Shown here: piece after piece, positions 34,059 to 40,973 of the stretch
Position numbering within the stretch: the stretch's first letter is position 1
How the letters are laid out: each line of letters begins with the position of its first letter
Origin: Oscillibacter sp. MSJ-31
GTDB taxonomy: Bacteria; Bacillota; Clostridia; Oscillospirales; Oscillospiraceae
Length of the DNA stretch: 64,000 nucleotides
Assembly: GCF_018918025.1 (NCBI RefSeq)
Contig: NZ_JAHLPT010000004.1
Span: 62,001-126,000, forward strand
Direction: 5' to 3'
Made by a program: the position numbers and the translations under genes
The notes under the pieces: model-generated
The model's database searches: none
Told to the model about the DNA's origin: nothing
The model's input: only the letters and a program-made list of their open reading frames with translations

Positions 34059-34288
34059 CACTATATCAGATATCCTTTACATACCGCGCGGACGCGGCGG
34101 TGCTGCGCACGCGCATTTCGGAGCTGCGCGCCGCGGCCCGGGCCGCGAAGGACCGCGAGGAGGCCGAGCGGCTCAAGCGGCGCATCGCCGATCTGCAGGT
34201 GCTCCGTCGACAGTCGAGCGAGCTGGCCGAGCTGACGAAACGCTATTACGAAAGGAACTATCACCGCGATGAAAGGTACACCCTATAG
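34055..34288 (+). CDS. Small coiled-coil protein
   Basis: This 77-aa protein begins with GTG and is almost wholly helical: VLRTRISELRAAARAAKDREEAERLKRRIADLQVLRRQSSELAELTKRYYERNY. It has no enzymatic motif. It overlaps the gene before by 4 nt and the sigma-like gene after by 20 nt. A role as adaptor or anti-sigma-like partner of the next protein is conceivable but unsupported by motif. Confidence 0.65.
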   Translation: MTLYQISFTYRADAAVLRTRISELRAAARAAKDREEAERLKRRIADLQVLRRQSSELAELTKRYYERNYHRDERYTL

Positions 34289-34565
34289 CATCCGCAACAA
34301 CGAGTTTTACGGCGACATGGCGGCGTGGCTGCGCGCCAACGCGCAGGACAATGACGGTGAGCTGCTTCGGCTCAAGCGCAACCTGCGCCTGGCAAGGCAG
34401 GAGGCGCTGACCGCGCGGCAGCGGCAGCTGCTCCGGATGAATTTTGAGCAGAATAAGACCGTGACCGAGATCGCGCAGGAGCTGGGCGTCAACAAGTCCA
34501 CGGTGTCCCGCACGCTGCTGCGCGCCAAACGGCGGCTCTATCAATGCCTGCGCTACGCGCTGTAG
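34269..34565 (+). CDS. Sigma-70 region 4-like helix-turn-helix protein
   Basis: This 98-aa protein ends in LTARQRQLLRMNFEQNKTVTEIAQELGVNKSTVSRTLLRAKRRLYQCLRY, a classical sigma-70 region 4 helix-turn-helix. No region 2 is present, so it is not a complete sigma factor. It may be a small transcription regulator of the YlxM/Sigma70_r4-only kind. Its start overlaps the upstream coiled-coil gene by 20 nt; expression is tightly tied to the two preceding genes. Confidence 0.8.
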   Translation: MKGTPYSIRNNEFYGDMAAWLRANAQDNDGELLRLKRNLRLARQEALTARQRQLLRMNFEQNKTVTEIAQELGVNKSTVSRTLLRAKRRLYQCLRYAL

Positions 34566-34572
34566 TCTGCGC

Positions 34573-34601
34573 TTGACTTCGGCACGCGGTGCGCATACAA
34601 T
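34573..34601 (+). promoter_or_regulatory. SigA promoter for the YitT-family gene
   Basis: TTGACT (34573-34578) and TACAAT (34596-34601) are separated by 17 bp, 33-39 bp before the start. Confidence 0.75.
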
Positions 34602-34633
34602 AAAAAAGCACAGGGAAAACAGGAGCGGAGGGA

Positions 34634-35521
34634 ATGTCTATGCTGCACAAAGCGATACAGAACCGGTGGTGCCGTCTGGCTCTGGCCGTGGCCGCGACGC
34701 TGCTCTACGCCATCGGCGTGAACTGGTTCATTGTCCCGATGGGACTTTACACCGGCGGCCTGTTGGGCTTCTGCCAGGTCGCCCGCACGCTGATCGTGGA
34801 GGCGCTGGGGCTGTCGCCGAACGTAGACTTTTCGGGCGTTTTGTATCTGGCGGCGAACGTGCCCATCCTGCTGCTGGCGTGGCAGGCGCTGGGAAGGGGC
34901 TTCCTTGTGCGCACCGCGGTGTGTACCGTCACCTCGTCGCTGTTTCTGAGCCTTGTGCCGCCGCCGGCGGCGCCGCTGGTGGAGGAGACGCTGACGAACT
35001 GCGTGCTCGGCGGCATCCTCGTCGGCTTCTCGCTCGGCATCGTGCTCACCTGCGGCTGCTCGACCGGCGGGCTGGACATCCTCGGACTGTGGCTCGCCAA
35101 GAAGGGCAAGGGCTTTAGCGTGGGGCGCTTCAGCCTGAGCTTCAACGCGCTGCTCTACACGCTCTGCGCGGTCCTCTTCGGTCTGCGCGCGGCGATCTAT
35201 TCTATCATTTATACGGTGTTCTGCGCGCTCTTCATCGACCGCGGGCACCAGCAGAACATCACCGAGCAGGTGCTCATCTTCACCAAGGACGAGGACCCCG
35301 AGCTGCCGAGGAACATCATGGCGCGGCTCGGCCGCGGCGTGACCTACTGGGAGGGCAAGGGCGCCTACACCGGCGAGGACCTGCGCGTGCTGTGCGTGTG
35401 CGTCTCCAAATTTGAGGAGGCCGACCTCTACGGCGTGGTCCACGAGCTGGACCCGAACGCCTTTTTCATCACGCAGGAGGGCGTGACCATCCACGGAAAC
35501 TTCATCCGCAAGCTGTCCTGA
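34634..35521 (+). CDS. YitT family membrane protein (DUF161/DUF2179)
   Basis: This 295-aa protein has five or six membrane helices (LAVAATLLYAIGVNWFIVP; VLGGILVGFSLGIVLTCGCSTGGLDILG with the conserved GCSTGG; ALLYTLCAVLFGLRAAIYSIIY) and a C-terminal soluble DUF2179 domain (VLIFTKDEDPELPRNIMARLGRGVTYWEGKGAYTGEDLRVLCV). YitT proteins are common in Firmicutes; transport activity is suspected but not defined. The start may be ATG 34634 or, with better SD spacing, ATG 34640. A terminator follows at 35527. Confidence 0.88.
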   Translation: MSMLHKAIQNRWCRLALAVAATLLYAIGVNWFIVPMGLYTGGLLGFCQVARTLIVEALGLSPNVDFSGVLYLAANVPILLLAWQALGRGFLVRTAVCTVTSSLFLSLVPPPAAPLVEETLTNCVLGGILVGFSLGIVLTCGCSTGGLDILGLWLAKKGKGFSVGRFSLSFNALLYTLCAVLFGLRAAIYSIIYTVFCALFIDRGHQQNITEQVLIFTKDEDPELPRNIMARLGRGVTYWEGKGAYTGEDLRVLCVCVSKFEEADLYGVVHELDPNAFFITQEGVTIHGNFIRKLS

Positions 35522-35526
35522 AGCAA

Positions 35527-35556
35527 GGGAGATGCCGCACGGCATCTCCCTTTTGC
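35527..35556 (+). terminator. Terminator after the YitT-family gene
   Basis: GGGAGATGCCG pairs with CGGCATCTCCC around a 2-nt gap, followed by TTTTGC. Confidence 0.8.
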
Positions 35557-35706
35557 ATGATTTCCTGCAAAAAGTCGGAAAAACGACGGAATTTGTGCAT
35601 ATCAGATAATTTGATGGAGTGATTCGGAATAATTTTATTGCATTTTTGGGAAAAGTGTGATAATGTACGACCTAATCTTTTATTTTTGAAGGAGGCGGCT
35701 TGCTGC

Positions 35707-37608
35707 ATGTATACCGACAACTATTTCAACCGATTTGAGCTTGCGCCCGAGGTGGCGGAGGCACTGAAGAAGTGCAAGTGCATCGCCTACGCCGAGACGA
35801 AGGAGGAGCTGCAGGAAATGGCCTACGGCCCCACGCACACCTCCCGCTACGACGTGGTGTATCCCATTGAGGGGCTCGGCACGGTCAAGGAGGCCGAGGT
35901 GGTGCGCTGCAAGAACGGCTGCGTGGTCAACTTCATGGAGGACTATATGCGCCGCCGCGATCCGAACAGCATGGCCATCGGCGACGAGCTGCCGACCGAC
36001 AAGCCCCGCTTCAAGGATCGCTTTGGCTATGAGTTCTCCAAGCTCCGGCAGGAGACGCTCGACTGGCTGAGCAATCAGCAGATTGTGATGCTGCCGTTCT
36101 ACGCCGGCCCGAACGGCCACGGCTACCCGAGCCTGATGATCTGCCCGATGAACGCGGCGTTCTTCGCGCTCTCGCTCGCCAACATGCAGGGCTTCGTGAG
36201 CATCGCGGACGTGCCCGAGCACTATAAGCCGCGCGCCATCATCTATGTCGCGCCCCCGTTCCGCCATACGCACTTCGACGGCAAGCAGGTCGTCGTCCAC
36301 AACCGCAGCGCGGAGCTGCACGAGGTCTGGGCCTACAACCTCTACCCGGGCCCGAGCGCCAAGAAGGGCGTGTTCTCGCTGCTGCTCGACATCGGCGAGC
36401 ACGAGGGCTGGGTCTGCTGCCATACGAGCGCCGCGATGGTCGAGACGCCGTATGAAAACGAGATCGTGTTCATGCACGAGGGCGCGTCCGGCGGCGGCAA
36501 GAGCGAGATGCTCGAGGACTTCCACCGCGAGGACGACGACCGCCTGCTCATCGGTACGCATACGGTCACGGGCGAAAAATATTATATGACGCTCGGCGAG
36601 AGCTGCAAGATCCATCCCATCGCCGACGACATGGCCTGCGCGCTCAAGTCCATTCAGGACCCCACGAGCGGCAAGCTGCGCATCCTCGACGCCGAGAACG
36701 GCTGGTTTTTGCGCATGGACGGCATGAACGCCTACGGCAACAACCCGCTCTACGAGCGCATCTGCATCCATCCGAGCGAGCCGCTGGTGTTCTTCAACAT
36801 GGACGGCATCCCCGGCTCGACCTGCCTGATCTGGGAGCACGTCATCGAGTCGAACGGCAAGCCCTGCTCGAACCCGCGCGTCATCCTGCCGCGCAAGATG
36901 CTCGACAACATCGTGCCCGACACCGAGCCGGTGGAGGTCGATGTGCGCAGCTTCGGCGTGCGGATGCCGCCGAGCACCGCGAAGAACCCGAACTACGGCG
37001 TGATGGGTATGCTGCAGGTCGTGCCGCAGAGCATTGCGTGGCTGTGGCGTCTGGTCTCGCCGCGCGGCTTCAAGAACCCGTCCATCGCGGACACGAACGC
37101 CGGCAGCGGTCTGAAGGCCGAGGGCGTTGGCTCCTACTGGCCGTTCGCCACGGGGCTCAAGGTCACGCAGGCGAATCTGCTGCTCGAGCAGATCATGAAT
37201 AGCCCCAACACCACGAACGTGCTCATCCCGAACCAGCACATCGGCGCTTACCACGTCGGCTTCATGGGCGAATGGCTCAGCCGTGAGTACCTTGCCCGCC
37301 ACCTTGGCACGGTGCGCGCGAAGCATCTGGTGCCCGCGCGCTGCGCGCTGTTCGGCTACGCGCTCGACGAGATGAAGCTCGACAGCCAGTTCGTCCGTCA
37401 GACCTTCCTGCGCCCCGAGACGCAGTCCAAGCTCGGCACCGAGGGCTACGACGCCGGCGCGAAGATTCTCACCGATTTCATCAAGGAGCAGGTCGCGCAG
37501 TTCGTCTGCGACGATCTCGACCCGCTGGGGAAGGAGATCATCGACTGCTGCCTGCACGACGGCACGCTGGACGATTACCTCGCCCTCACCCCGATGAAGC
37601 TCAAATAA
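35707..37608 (+). CDS. DUF4914 family protein with PEPCK/HprK-like P-loop
   Basis: This 633-aa protein has a nucleotide-binding loop HEGASGGGKSEM near residue 258, of the type seen in PEP carboxykinase and HPr kinase. It also has HTVTGEKYYMTLGESCKIHPIADD, an FNMDGIPGSTCLIWEH segment and a conserved C-terminal half (GAYHVGFMGEWLSREYLARH). This is the DUF4914 family; no reaction has been established, and a kinase or carboxykinase-like activity is inferred from the P-loop only. Start at 35707 follows GAAGGAGGCGGC. It is a single-gene unit with a possible extended -10 promoter near 35650 and a terminator behind it. Confidence 0.85.
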   Translation: MYTDNYFNRFELAPEVAEALKKCKCIAYAETKEELQEMAYGPTHTSRYDVVYPIEGLGTVKEAEVVRCKNGCVVNFMEDYMRRRDPNSMAIGDELPTDKPRFKDRFGYEFSKLRQETLDWLSNQQIVMLPFYAGPNGHGYPSLMICPMNAAFFALSLANMQGFVSIADVPEHYKPRAIIYVAPPFRHTHFDGKQVVVHNRSAELHEVWAYNLYPGPSAKKGVFSLLLDIGEHEGWVCCHTSAAMVETPYENEIVFMHEGASGGGKSEMLEDFHREDDDRLLIGTHTVTGEKYYMTLGESCKIHPIADDMACALKSIQDPTSGKLRILDAENGWFLRMDGMNAYGNNPLYERICIHPSEPLVFFNMDGIPGSTCLIWEHVIESNGKPCSNPRVILPRKMLDNIVPDTEPVEVDVRSFGVRMPPSTAKNPNYGVMGMLQVVPQSIAWLWRLVSPRGFKNPSIADTNAGSGLKAEGVGSYWPFATGLKVTQANLLLEQIMNSPNTTNVLIPNQHIGAYHVGFMGEWLSREYLARHLGTVRAKHLVPARCALFGYALDEMKLDSQFVRQTFLRPETQSKLGTEGYDAGAKILTDFIKEQVAQFVCDDLDPLGKEIIDCCLHDGTLDDYLALTPMKLK

Positions 37609-37613
37609 AATTG

Positions 37614-37660
37614 CAAAAGGCCGCTGCGGCTGATACAATAGCCGCAGCGAGCCTTTTTAT
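37614..37660 (+). terminator. Terminator after the DUF4914 gene
   Basis: A long stem (CGCTGCGGCT with AGCCGCAGCG, extended by AAAGG/CCTTT with mismatches) and an 8-nt loop end in CCTTTTTA. Confidence 0.8.
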
Positions 37661-37702
37661 TTCACCGCGCCCACGGGCGCGGTCACCGACGAGGTAGGTC
37701 CT

Positions 37703-38392
37703 ATGGAGCAGCACAGCATCAAGGTCATCGCGCGCATCCGCAGCGATTTCAAAACAAAGTTCGGCGTGCCGCGCCAGAGCGGGCTGGTGGAGGCCCTGCG
37801 TGCGCGCATCGTGTTCGAGCCGGAATACCGCAATGCCGACGCTCTGCGCGGCATCGAGGGCTTTTCCCACCTGTGGCTCATCTGGCAGTTCTCCGAGGCC
37901 GTGCGCGAGGACTGGTCGCCCACCGTGCGTCCGCCCCGGCTCGGCGGCAACGAGCGCATGGGCGTGTTCGCTACGCGCTCGCCGTTCCGCCCGAACGCCA
38001 TCGGCCTTTCCTGCGTGCGGCTCGAGGGCGTGGAGCAGACGGCGGAGGGGAGCGTGCTGCTCGTCTCCGGCGCGGACCTGATGGACGGCACGCCCATCTA
38101 TGACATCAAGCCGTACCTCCCCTACGCCGACTGCAAGCCGGAGGCGAGCGGCGGCTTTGCGCCGCAGCGCGGCAAGACGCTGGCGGTGGACTTCCCGGCG
38201 GAGCTTCTATCGCGCGTGCCGGAGGACAAGCGTGATGCCCTCACAGGCGTTCTCGCGCAGGATCCGCGGCCGCACTACCAGAGCGATCCGCAGCGCATTT
38301 ACGGCATGGCGTTTGCCGGGCTTGAGGTGCGCTTCCGCGTCGCGGACGGCGCTGTGTATGTGGTGGAGGTGACGGAGGAGCGGGACGGTTAA
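37703..38392 (+). CDS. trmO: tRNA (t6A37) N6-methyltransferase TrmO
   Basis: This 229-aa protein methylates N6-threonylcarbamoyladenosine at position 37 of tRNA-Thr. TsaA-domain motifs are intact: VIARIRSDFKTKFGVPRQSG, GFSHLWLIWQFSE, RPPRLGGNERMGVFATRSPFRPNAIGLS with the SAM-binding residues, and GADLMDGTPIYDIKPYLPYAD. The C-terminal HYQSDPQRIYGMAFAGLEVRFRV is also family-like. No promoter is evident; it follows the DUF4914 terminator closely. Confidence 0.93.
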   Translation: MEQHSIKVIARIRSDFKTKFGVPRQSGLVEALRARIVFEPEYRNADALRGIEGFSHLWLIWQFSEAVREDWSPTVRPPRLGGNERMGVFATRSPFRPNAIGLSCVRLEGVEQTAEGSVLLVSGADLMDGTPIYDIKPYLPYADCKPEASGGFAPQRGKTLAVDFPAELLSRVPEDKRDALTGVLAQDPRPHYQSDPQRIYGMAFAGLEVRFRVADGAVYVVEVTEERDG

Positions 38393-38451
38393 CCGCGCGT
38401 TAAGAGAAAAGTTTATAGCGTAAAGGCGGCGTGAAGAGAGCGGCAAAGCCC

Positions 38452-38480
38452 TTGTGCAGGAAAACTTGCAACCGTATAAT
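38452..38480 (+). promoter_or_regulatory. SigA promoter for the OadG-like gene
   Basis: TTGTGC (38452-38457) and TATAAT (38475-38480) are separated by 17 bp, 35 bp before the start. Confidence 0.75.
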
Positions 38481-38515
38481 GGGGACACCAAGAGAAAAGA
38501 GGAGCGTGTTTCCCA

Positions 38516-38791
38516 ATGAATGAAGTTTCCAATCTGTTTGTGTGTCTGATGGGTATGGGCACCACCTTCGTGGGCCTCATCTGCATCATCTTCCTGACCA
38601 TGCTGATGGGCAAGGTCATGCAGAAGCTCGAAAAGCCCGAGCCGCCCAAGGCGGCGCCGGTCCCCGCCGCGCCCGCTGTTCCTGCGGACGGCCTGACCGC
38701 CGAGGTCAGGATCGCCATTCTCGCGGCGCTGCAGCAGGAGCCTGGCTTCGATCTGGCCCGCGTGAGCTCGATCAACATCCGCAGGATCTGA
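38516..38791 (+). CDS. OadG-like small membrane protein
   Basis: This 91-aa protein has one N-terminal membrane helix (LMGMGTTFVGLICIIFLTMLMGKVM), a Pro/Ala-rich linker (KPEPPKAAPVPAAPAVPA) and a short C-terminal helix ending INIRRI. This is the layout of the gamma subunit (OadG) of sodium-pumping decarboxylases. No alpha or beta subunit lies in the window, so it may serve a distant complex or have another role. A strong terminator follows. Confidence 0.8.
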   Translation: MNEVSNLFVCLMGMGTTFVGLICIIFLTMLMGKVMQKLEKPEPPKAAPVPAAPAVPADGLTAEVRIAILAALQQEPGFDLARVSSINIRRI

Positions 38792-38844
38792 GCGGAAGGA
38801 CACACCCTTACATAACTCCGACATAGATTCTCACTTCTCCCTTT

Positions 38845-38885
38845 AAGCATCAGGGGCGGCGCAGCGCGCCGCCCCTGATGCTTTT
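38845..38885. terminator. Terminator after the OadG-like gene
   Basis: A 17-bp near-perfect palindrome (AAGCATCAGGGGCGGCG with its complement) around CAGCG is followed by TTTTCC. Confidence 0.85.
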
Positions 38886-38921
38886 CCATTCGCCGGTGCG
38901 GCAAAACAGACGGGAATTGAA

Positions 38922-38983
38922 CAGAAATGGCTTGCAAAAACGGAAAGCTTAGCAGAAATGGCTTGCAAAAACGGAAAGCTTAG
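38922..38983 (+). repeat. Perfect tandem duplication of 31 bp overlapping a promoter
   Basis: Copies at 38922-38952 and 38953-38983 are identical (CAGAAATGGCTTGCAAAAAC and the 11 bp that follow). The second copy supplies the TTGCAA -35 (38963-38968), which pairs at 17-bp spacing with GATAAT at 38986-38991; the first copy has a duplicate -35 without a -10. Confidence 0.9.
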
Positions 38984-38991
38984 CAGATAAT
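38963..38991 (+). promoter_or_regulatory. Promoter of the KdpDE-like two-component genes
   Basis: TTGCAA and GATAAT are separated by 17 bp, about 57 bp upstream of the kinase start. The 31-bp duplication may duplicate a regulator site. Confidence 0.65.
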
Positions 38992-39047
38992 TAGCAAGAG
39001 ATATGATACAATGGTCATCATAGAGGGTGACCGGAGGGGAGCTTGCT

Positions 39048-40169
39048 ATGAAGGACCTGCTGAGCCGGATCGGACAATGGACCGAAAAAATGTGGAGAAG
39101 CATACCGATCCACCTGCGTGACGCGATATTCACCGCGCTGCTGCTCGGTATCGCCGCGGCGATCTGCTTTGTGCTGCGCAGTATCGACGAGAACGGCAGC
39201 TTCACGCTGCTGATCTTCGTGCTGGCGGTGGTGATCATCTCCCGCTTTACGGAGGGCTATTTCTGGGGCGTTTTCAGCTCGCTTTTCGGCGTGATCTGCG
39301 TGAACTTCGTGTTCACCTATCCATTCTGGGCGTTCAACTTCAGGCTCACCGGCTATCCGCTGACCTTTCTGACGATGCTGGCGGTGTCGCTCATCATCAG
39401 CGCGATGAACACCAAAATCAAAAAGCAGGAGCGGCTGCGCACGGAGGCCGAGCGCGAGACGATGCGCGCGAATCTGCTGCGCGCGATGTCGCACGATATC
39501 CGCACGCCGCTCACGAGCATCGTGGGCAATACCTCCGCCATTTTGGAAAACGGAGACACGCTCTCGACCGAGCAGCAAAGAGAGCTGCTGCGCGACGTCA
39601 ACGAGGACGCCCAGTGGCTCATCCGCATGGTGGAGAATCTGCTCTCCATTACCCGCATCTCAGGCGAGCAGACGGCCATCAGCAAGGAATATGAGGCGGC
39701 GGAGGAGATCCTCGCGGCCTCGGTCCACAAATTCGAAAAGCGCTTCAAAAGCAACATCCGCATCGCAGTCGAGGTGCCGCAGGAGGTCGTGCTCGTCCCG
39801 ATGGACGCGACGCTCATCCAGCAGGTGCTGCTCAACCTGATGGAAAATGCAGTGCTGCACGGCGAGAGCACCACGGAGCTGCGGCTGAGCGTGGAGCACA
39901 TCGGCGACGAGGCCTGCTTCACGGTCAGCGACAACGGGCTCGGCATTCCGCGCGAAAGACTTGCGACGCTCTTCGACGGCTCGCTTTCCGGCGAGAAGGG
40001 CGGCGGCTTTGATATGAAGAAAAACATGGGCATCGGTCTTTCCGTCTGCCAGACGATCGTCAAGGCGCACGGCGGCAGGATCACCGCAGAAAACAGGCCG
40101 GAGGGCGGCGCACAGTTCCGCTTCTACCTGCCGCTCAAGGAGGAAAAAGAGGATGAAGATCAGGGATAA
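39048..40169 (+). CDS. KdpD-like sensor histidine kinase (C-terminal half only)
   Basis: This 373-aa kinase has a DUF4118-type four-helix membrane region (DAIFTALLLGIAAAICFVL ... WAFNFRLTGYPLTFLTMLAVSL), HisKA with RAMSHDIRTPLTSI (His near residue 150), and HATPase with NLMENAVLHG, VSDNGLGIP, and GIGLSVCQ. The region matches the C-terminal half of KdpD; the N-terminal KdpD/Usp domains are absent. No kdpFABC genes lie nearby, so the signal may not be potassium. It overlaps the response-regulator gene by 17 nt. Start at 39048 follows CGGAGGGG. Confidence 0.88.
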   Translation: MKDLLSRIGQWTEKMWRSIPIHLRDAIFTALLLGIAAAICFVLRSIDENGSFTLLIFVLAVVIISRFTEGYFWGVFSSLFGVICVNFVFTYPFWAFNFRLTGYPLTFLTMLAVSLIISAMNTKIKKQERLRTEAERETMRANLLRAMSHDIRTPLTSIVGNTSAILENGDTLSTEQQRELLRDVNEDAQWLIRMVENLLSITRISGEQTAISKEYEAAEEILAASVHKFEKRFKSNIRIAVEVPQEVVLVPMDATLIQQVLLNLMENAVLHGESTTELRLSVEHIGDEACFTVSDNGLGIPRERLATLFDGSLSGEKGGGFDMKKNMGIGLSVCQTIVKAHGGRITAENRPEGGAQFRFYLPLKEEKEDEDQG

Positions 40170-40860
40170 GGTATTGATCGTCGAGGACGAGCAGAACATC
40201 AAGAATTTCATGTCCACCATTCTGGCCGCCAACGGCTTCGACACGCTTATGGCGGGCGGCGCGAAGGAGGCGCTGTCGATGATCTCGTCGCATTGTCCCG
40301 ACCTGATCATCCTTGACCTCGGCCTTCCCGACATGGACGGCATGGAGGTGCTCAAGCAGGTGCGGGCCTGGTCGAGTGTGCCGGTCATCGTGGTCTCCGC
40401 GCGCACGCACGAGGGCGACAAGGTCGCGGCGCTCGATCTCGGCGCGGACGATTACATCGAAAAGCCCTTCGGGACGAGTGAACTGCTTGCCCGCATCCGC
40501 ACGGCCATCCGCCATACGCGCACGGGTCTTGACAACGACTCCATCGCGCAGTCCGGAAAATATACGGTCCGCGACCTGACCATCGACTACGACAAGCACC
40601 ATGTCCTCATGCGCGGGGAGGACGTTCACCTCACGCTCAACGAGTTCAAGATCGTGGCGCTGCTGGGCAAATACGCCGGTAAGGTGCTGACCTACGATTT
40701 CCTCATCCGCGAGATCTGGGGCCCCAAAGCCAAGGCGGACAATCAGATCCTGCGCGTGAACATGGCGAACATCCGCCGCAAGATCGAGAAAAATCCCGCC
40801 GCGCCCGAGTACATATTCACCGAGATCGGCGTGGGCTACCGGATGCTCGAGAACGAGTAA
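40153..40860 (+). CDS. KdpE-like response regulator (OmpR family)
   Basis: This 235-aa protein has a receiver domain (VLIVEDEQNIKNF, phospho-accepting Asp in LIILDLGLPDMDG, VVSARTHEGDK, YIEKPFGTSEL) and a winged-helix DNA-binding domain (LTLNEFKIVALLGKYAGKVLTYDFLIREIWG ... ILRVNMANIRRKIEKNP). It is the partner of the overlapping kinase gene. Two tandem hairpin terminators follow at 40870 and 40926. Confidence 0.9.
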   Translation: MKIRDKVLIVEDEQNIKNFMSTILAANGFDTLMAGGAKEALSMISSHCPDLIILDLGLPDMDGMEVLKQVRAWSSVPVIVVSARTHEGDKVAALDLGADDYIEKPFGTSELLARIRTAIRHTRTGLDNDSIAQSGKYTVRDLTIDYDKHHVLMRGEDVHLTLNEFKIVALLGKYAGKVLTYDFLIREIWGPKAKADNQILRVNMANIRRKIEKNPAAPEYIFTEIGVGYRMLENE

Positions 40861-40869
40861 GAAACGATA

Positions 40870-40973
40870 AAAACCGCCCGAAGGCGGTTTCTATACCAGG
40901 GGACGAGAGTCCCTCCACACAATCACGCAGACAGCTCTTGCCGATGGCTCGGCAAGAGCTGCTTGCGTTTTTT
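40870..40973 (+). terminator. Two tandem terminators after the two-component genes
   Basis: AAACCGCC/GGCGGTTT around CGAA (40871-40890) is a weak terminator. A second, longer stem (CAGCTCTTGCCGA with TCGGCAAGAGCTG, 40926-40967) is followed by seven T and touches the end of the convergent glycosidase gene. Confidence 0.75.

Noticed and set aside
39048-40860. Naming the two-component genes kdpD and kdpE
   Set aside because: The N-terminal KdpD sensor domains and kdpFABC genes are absent, so only KdpDE-like is justified.
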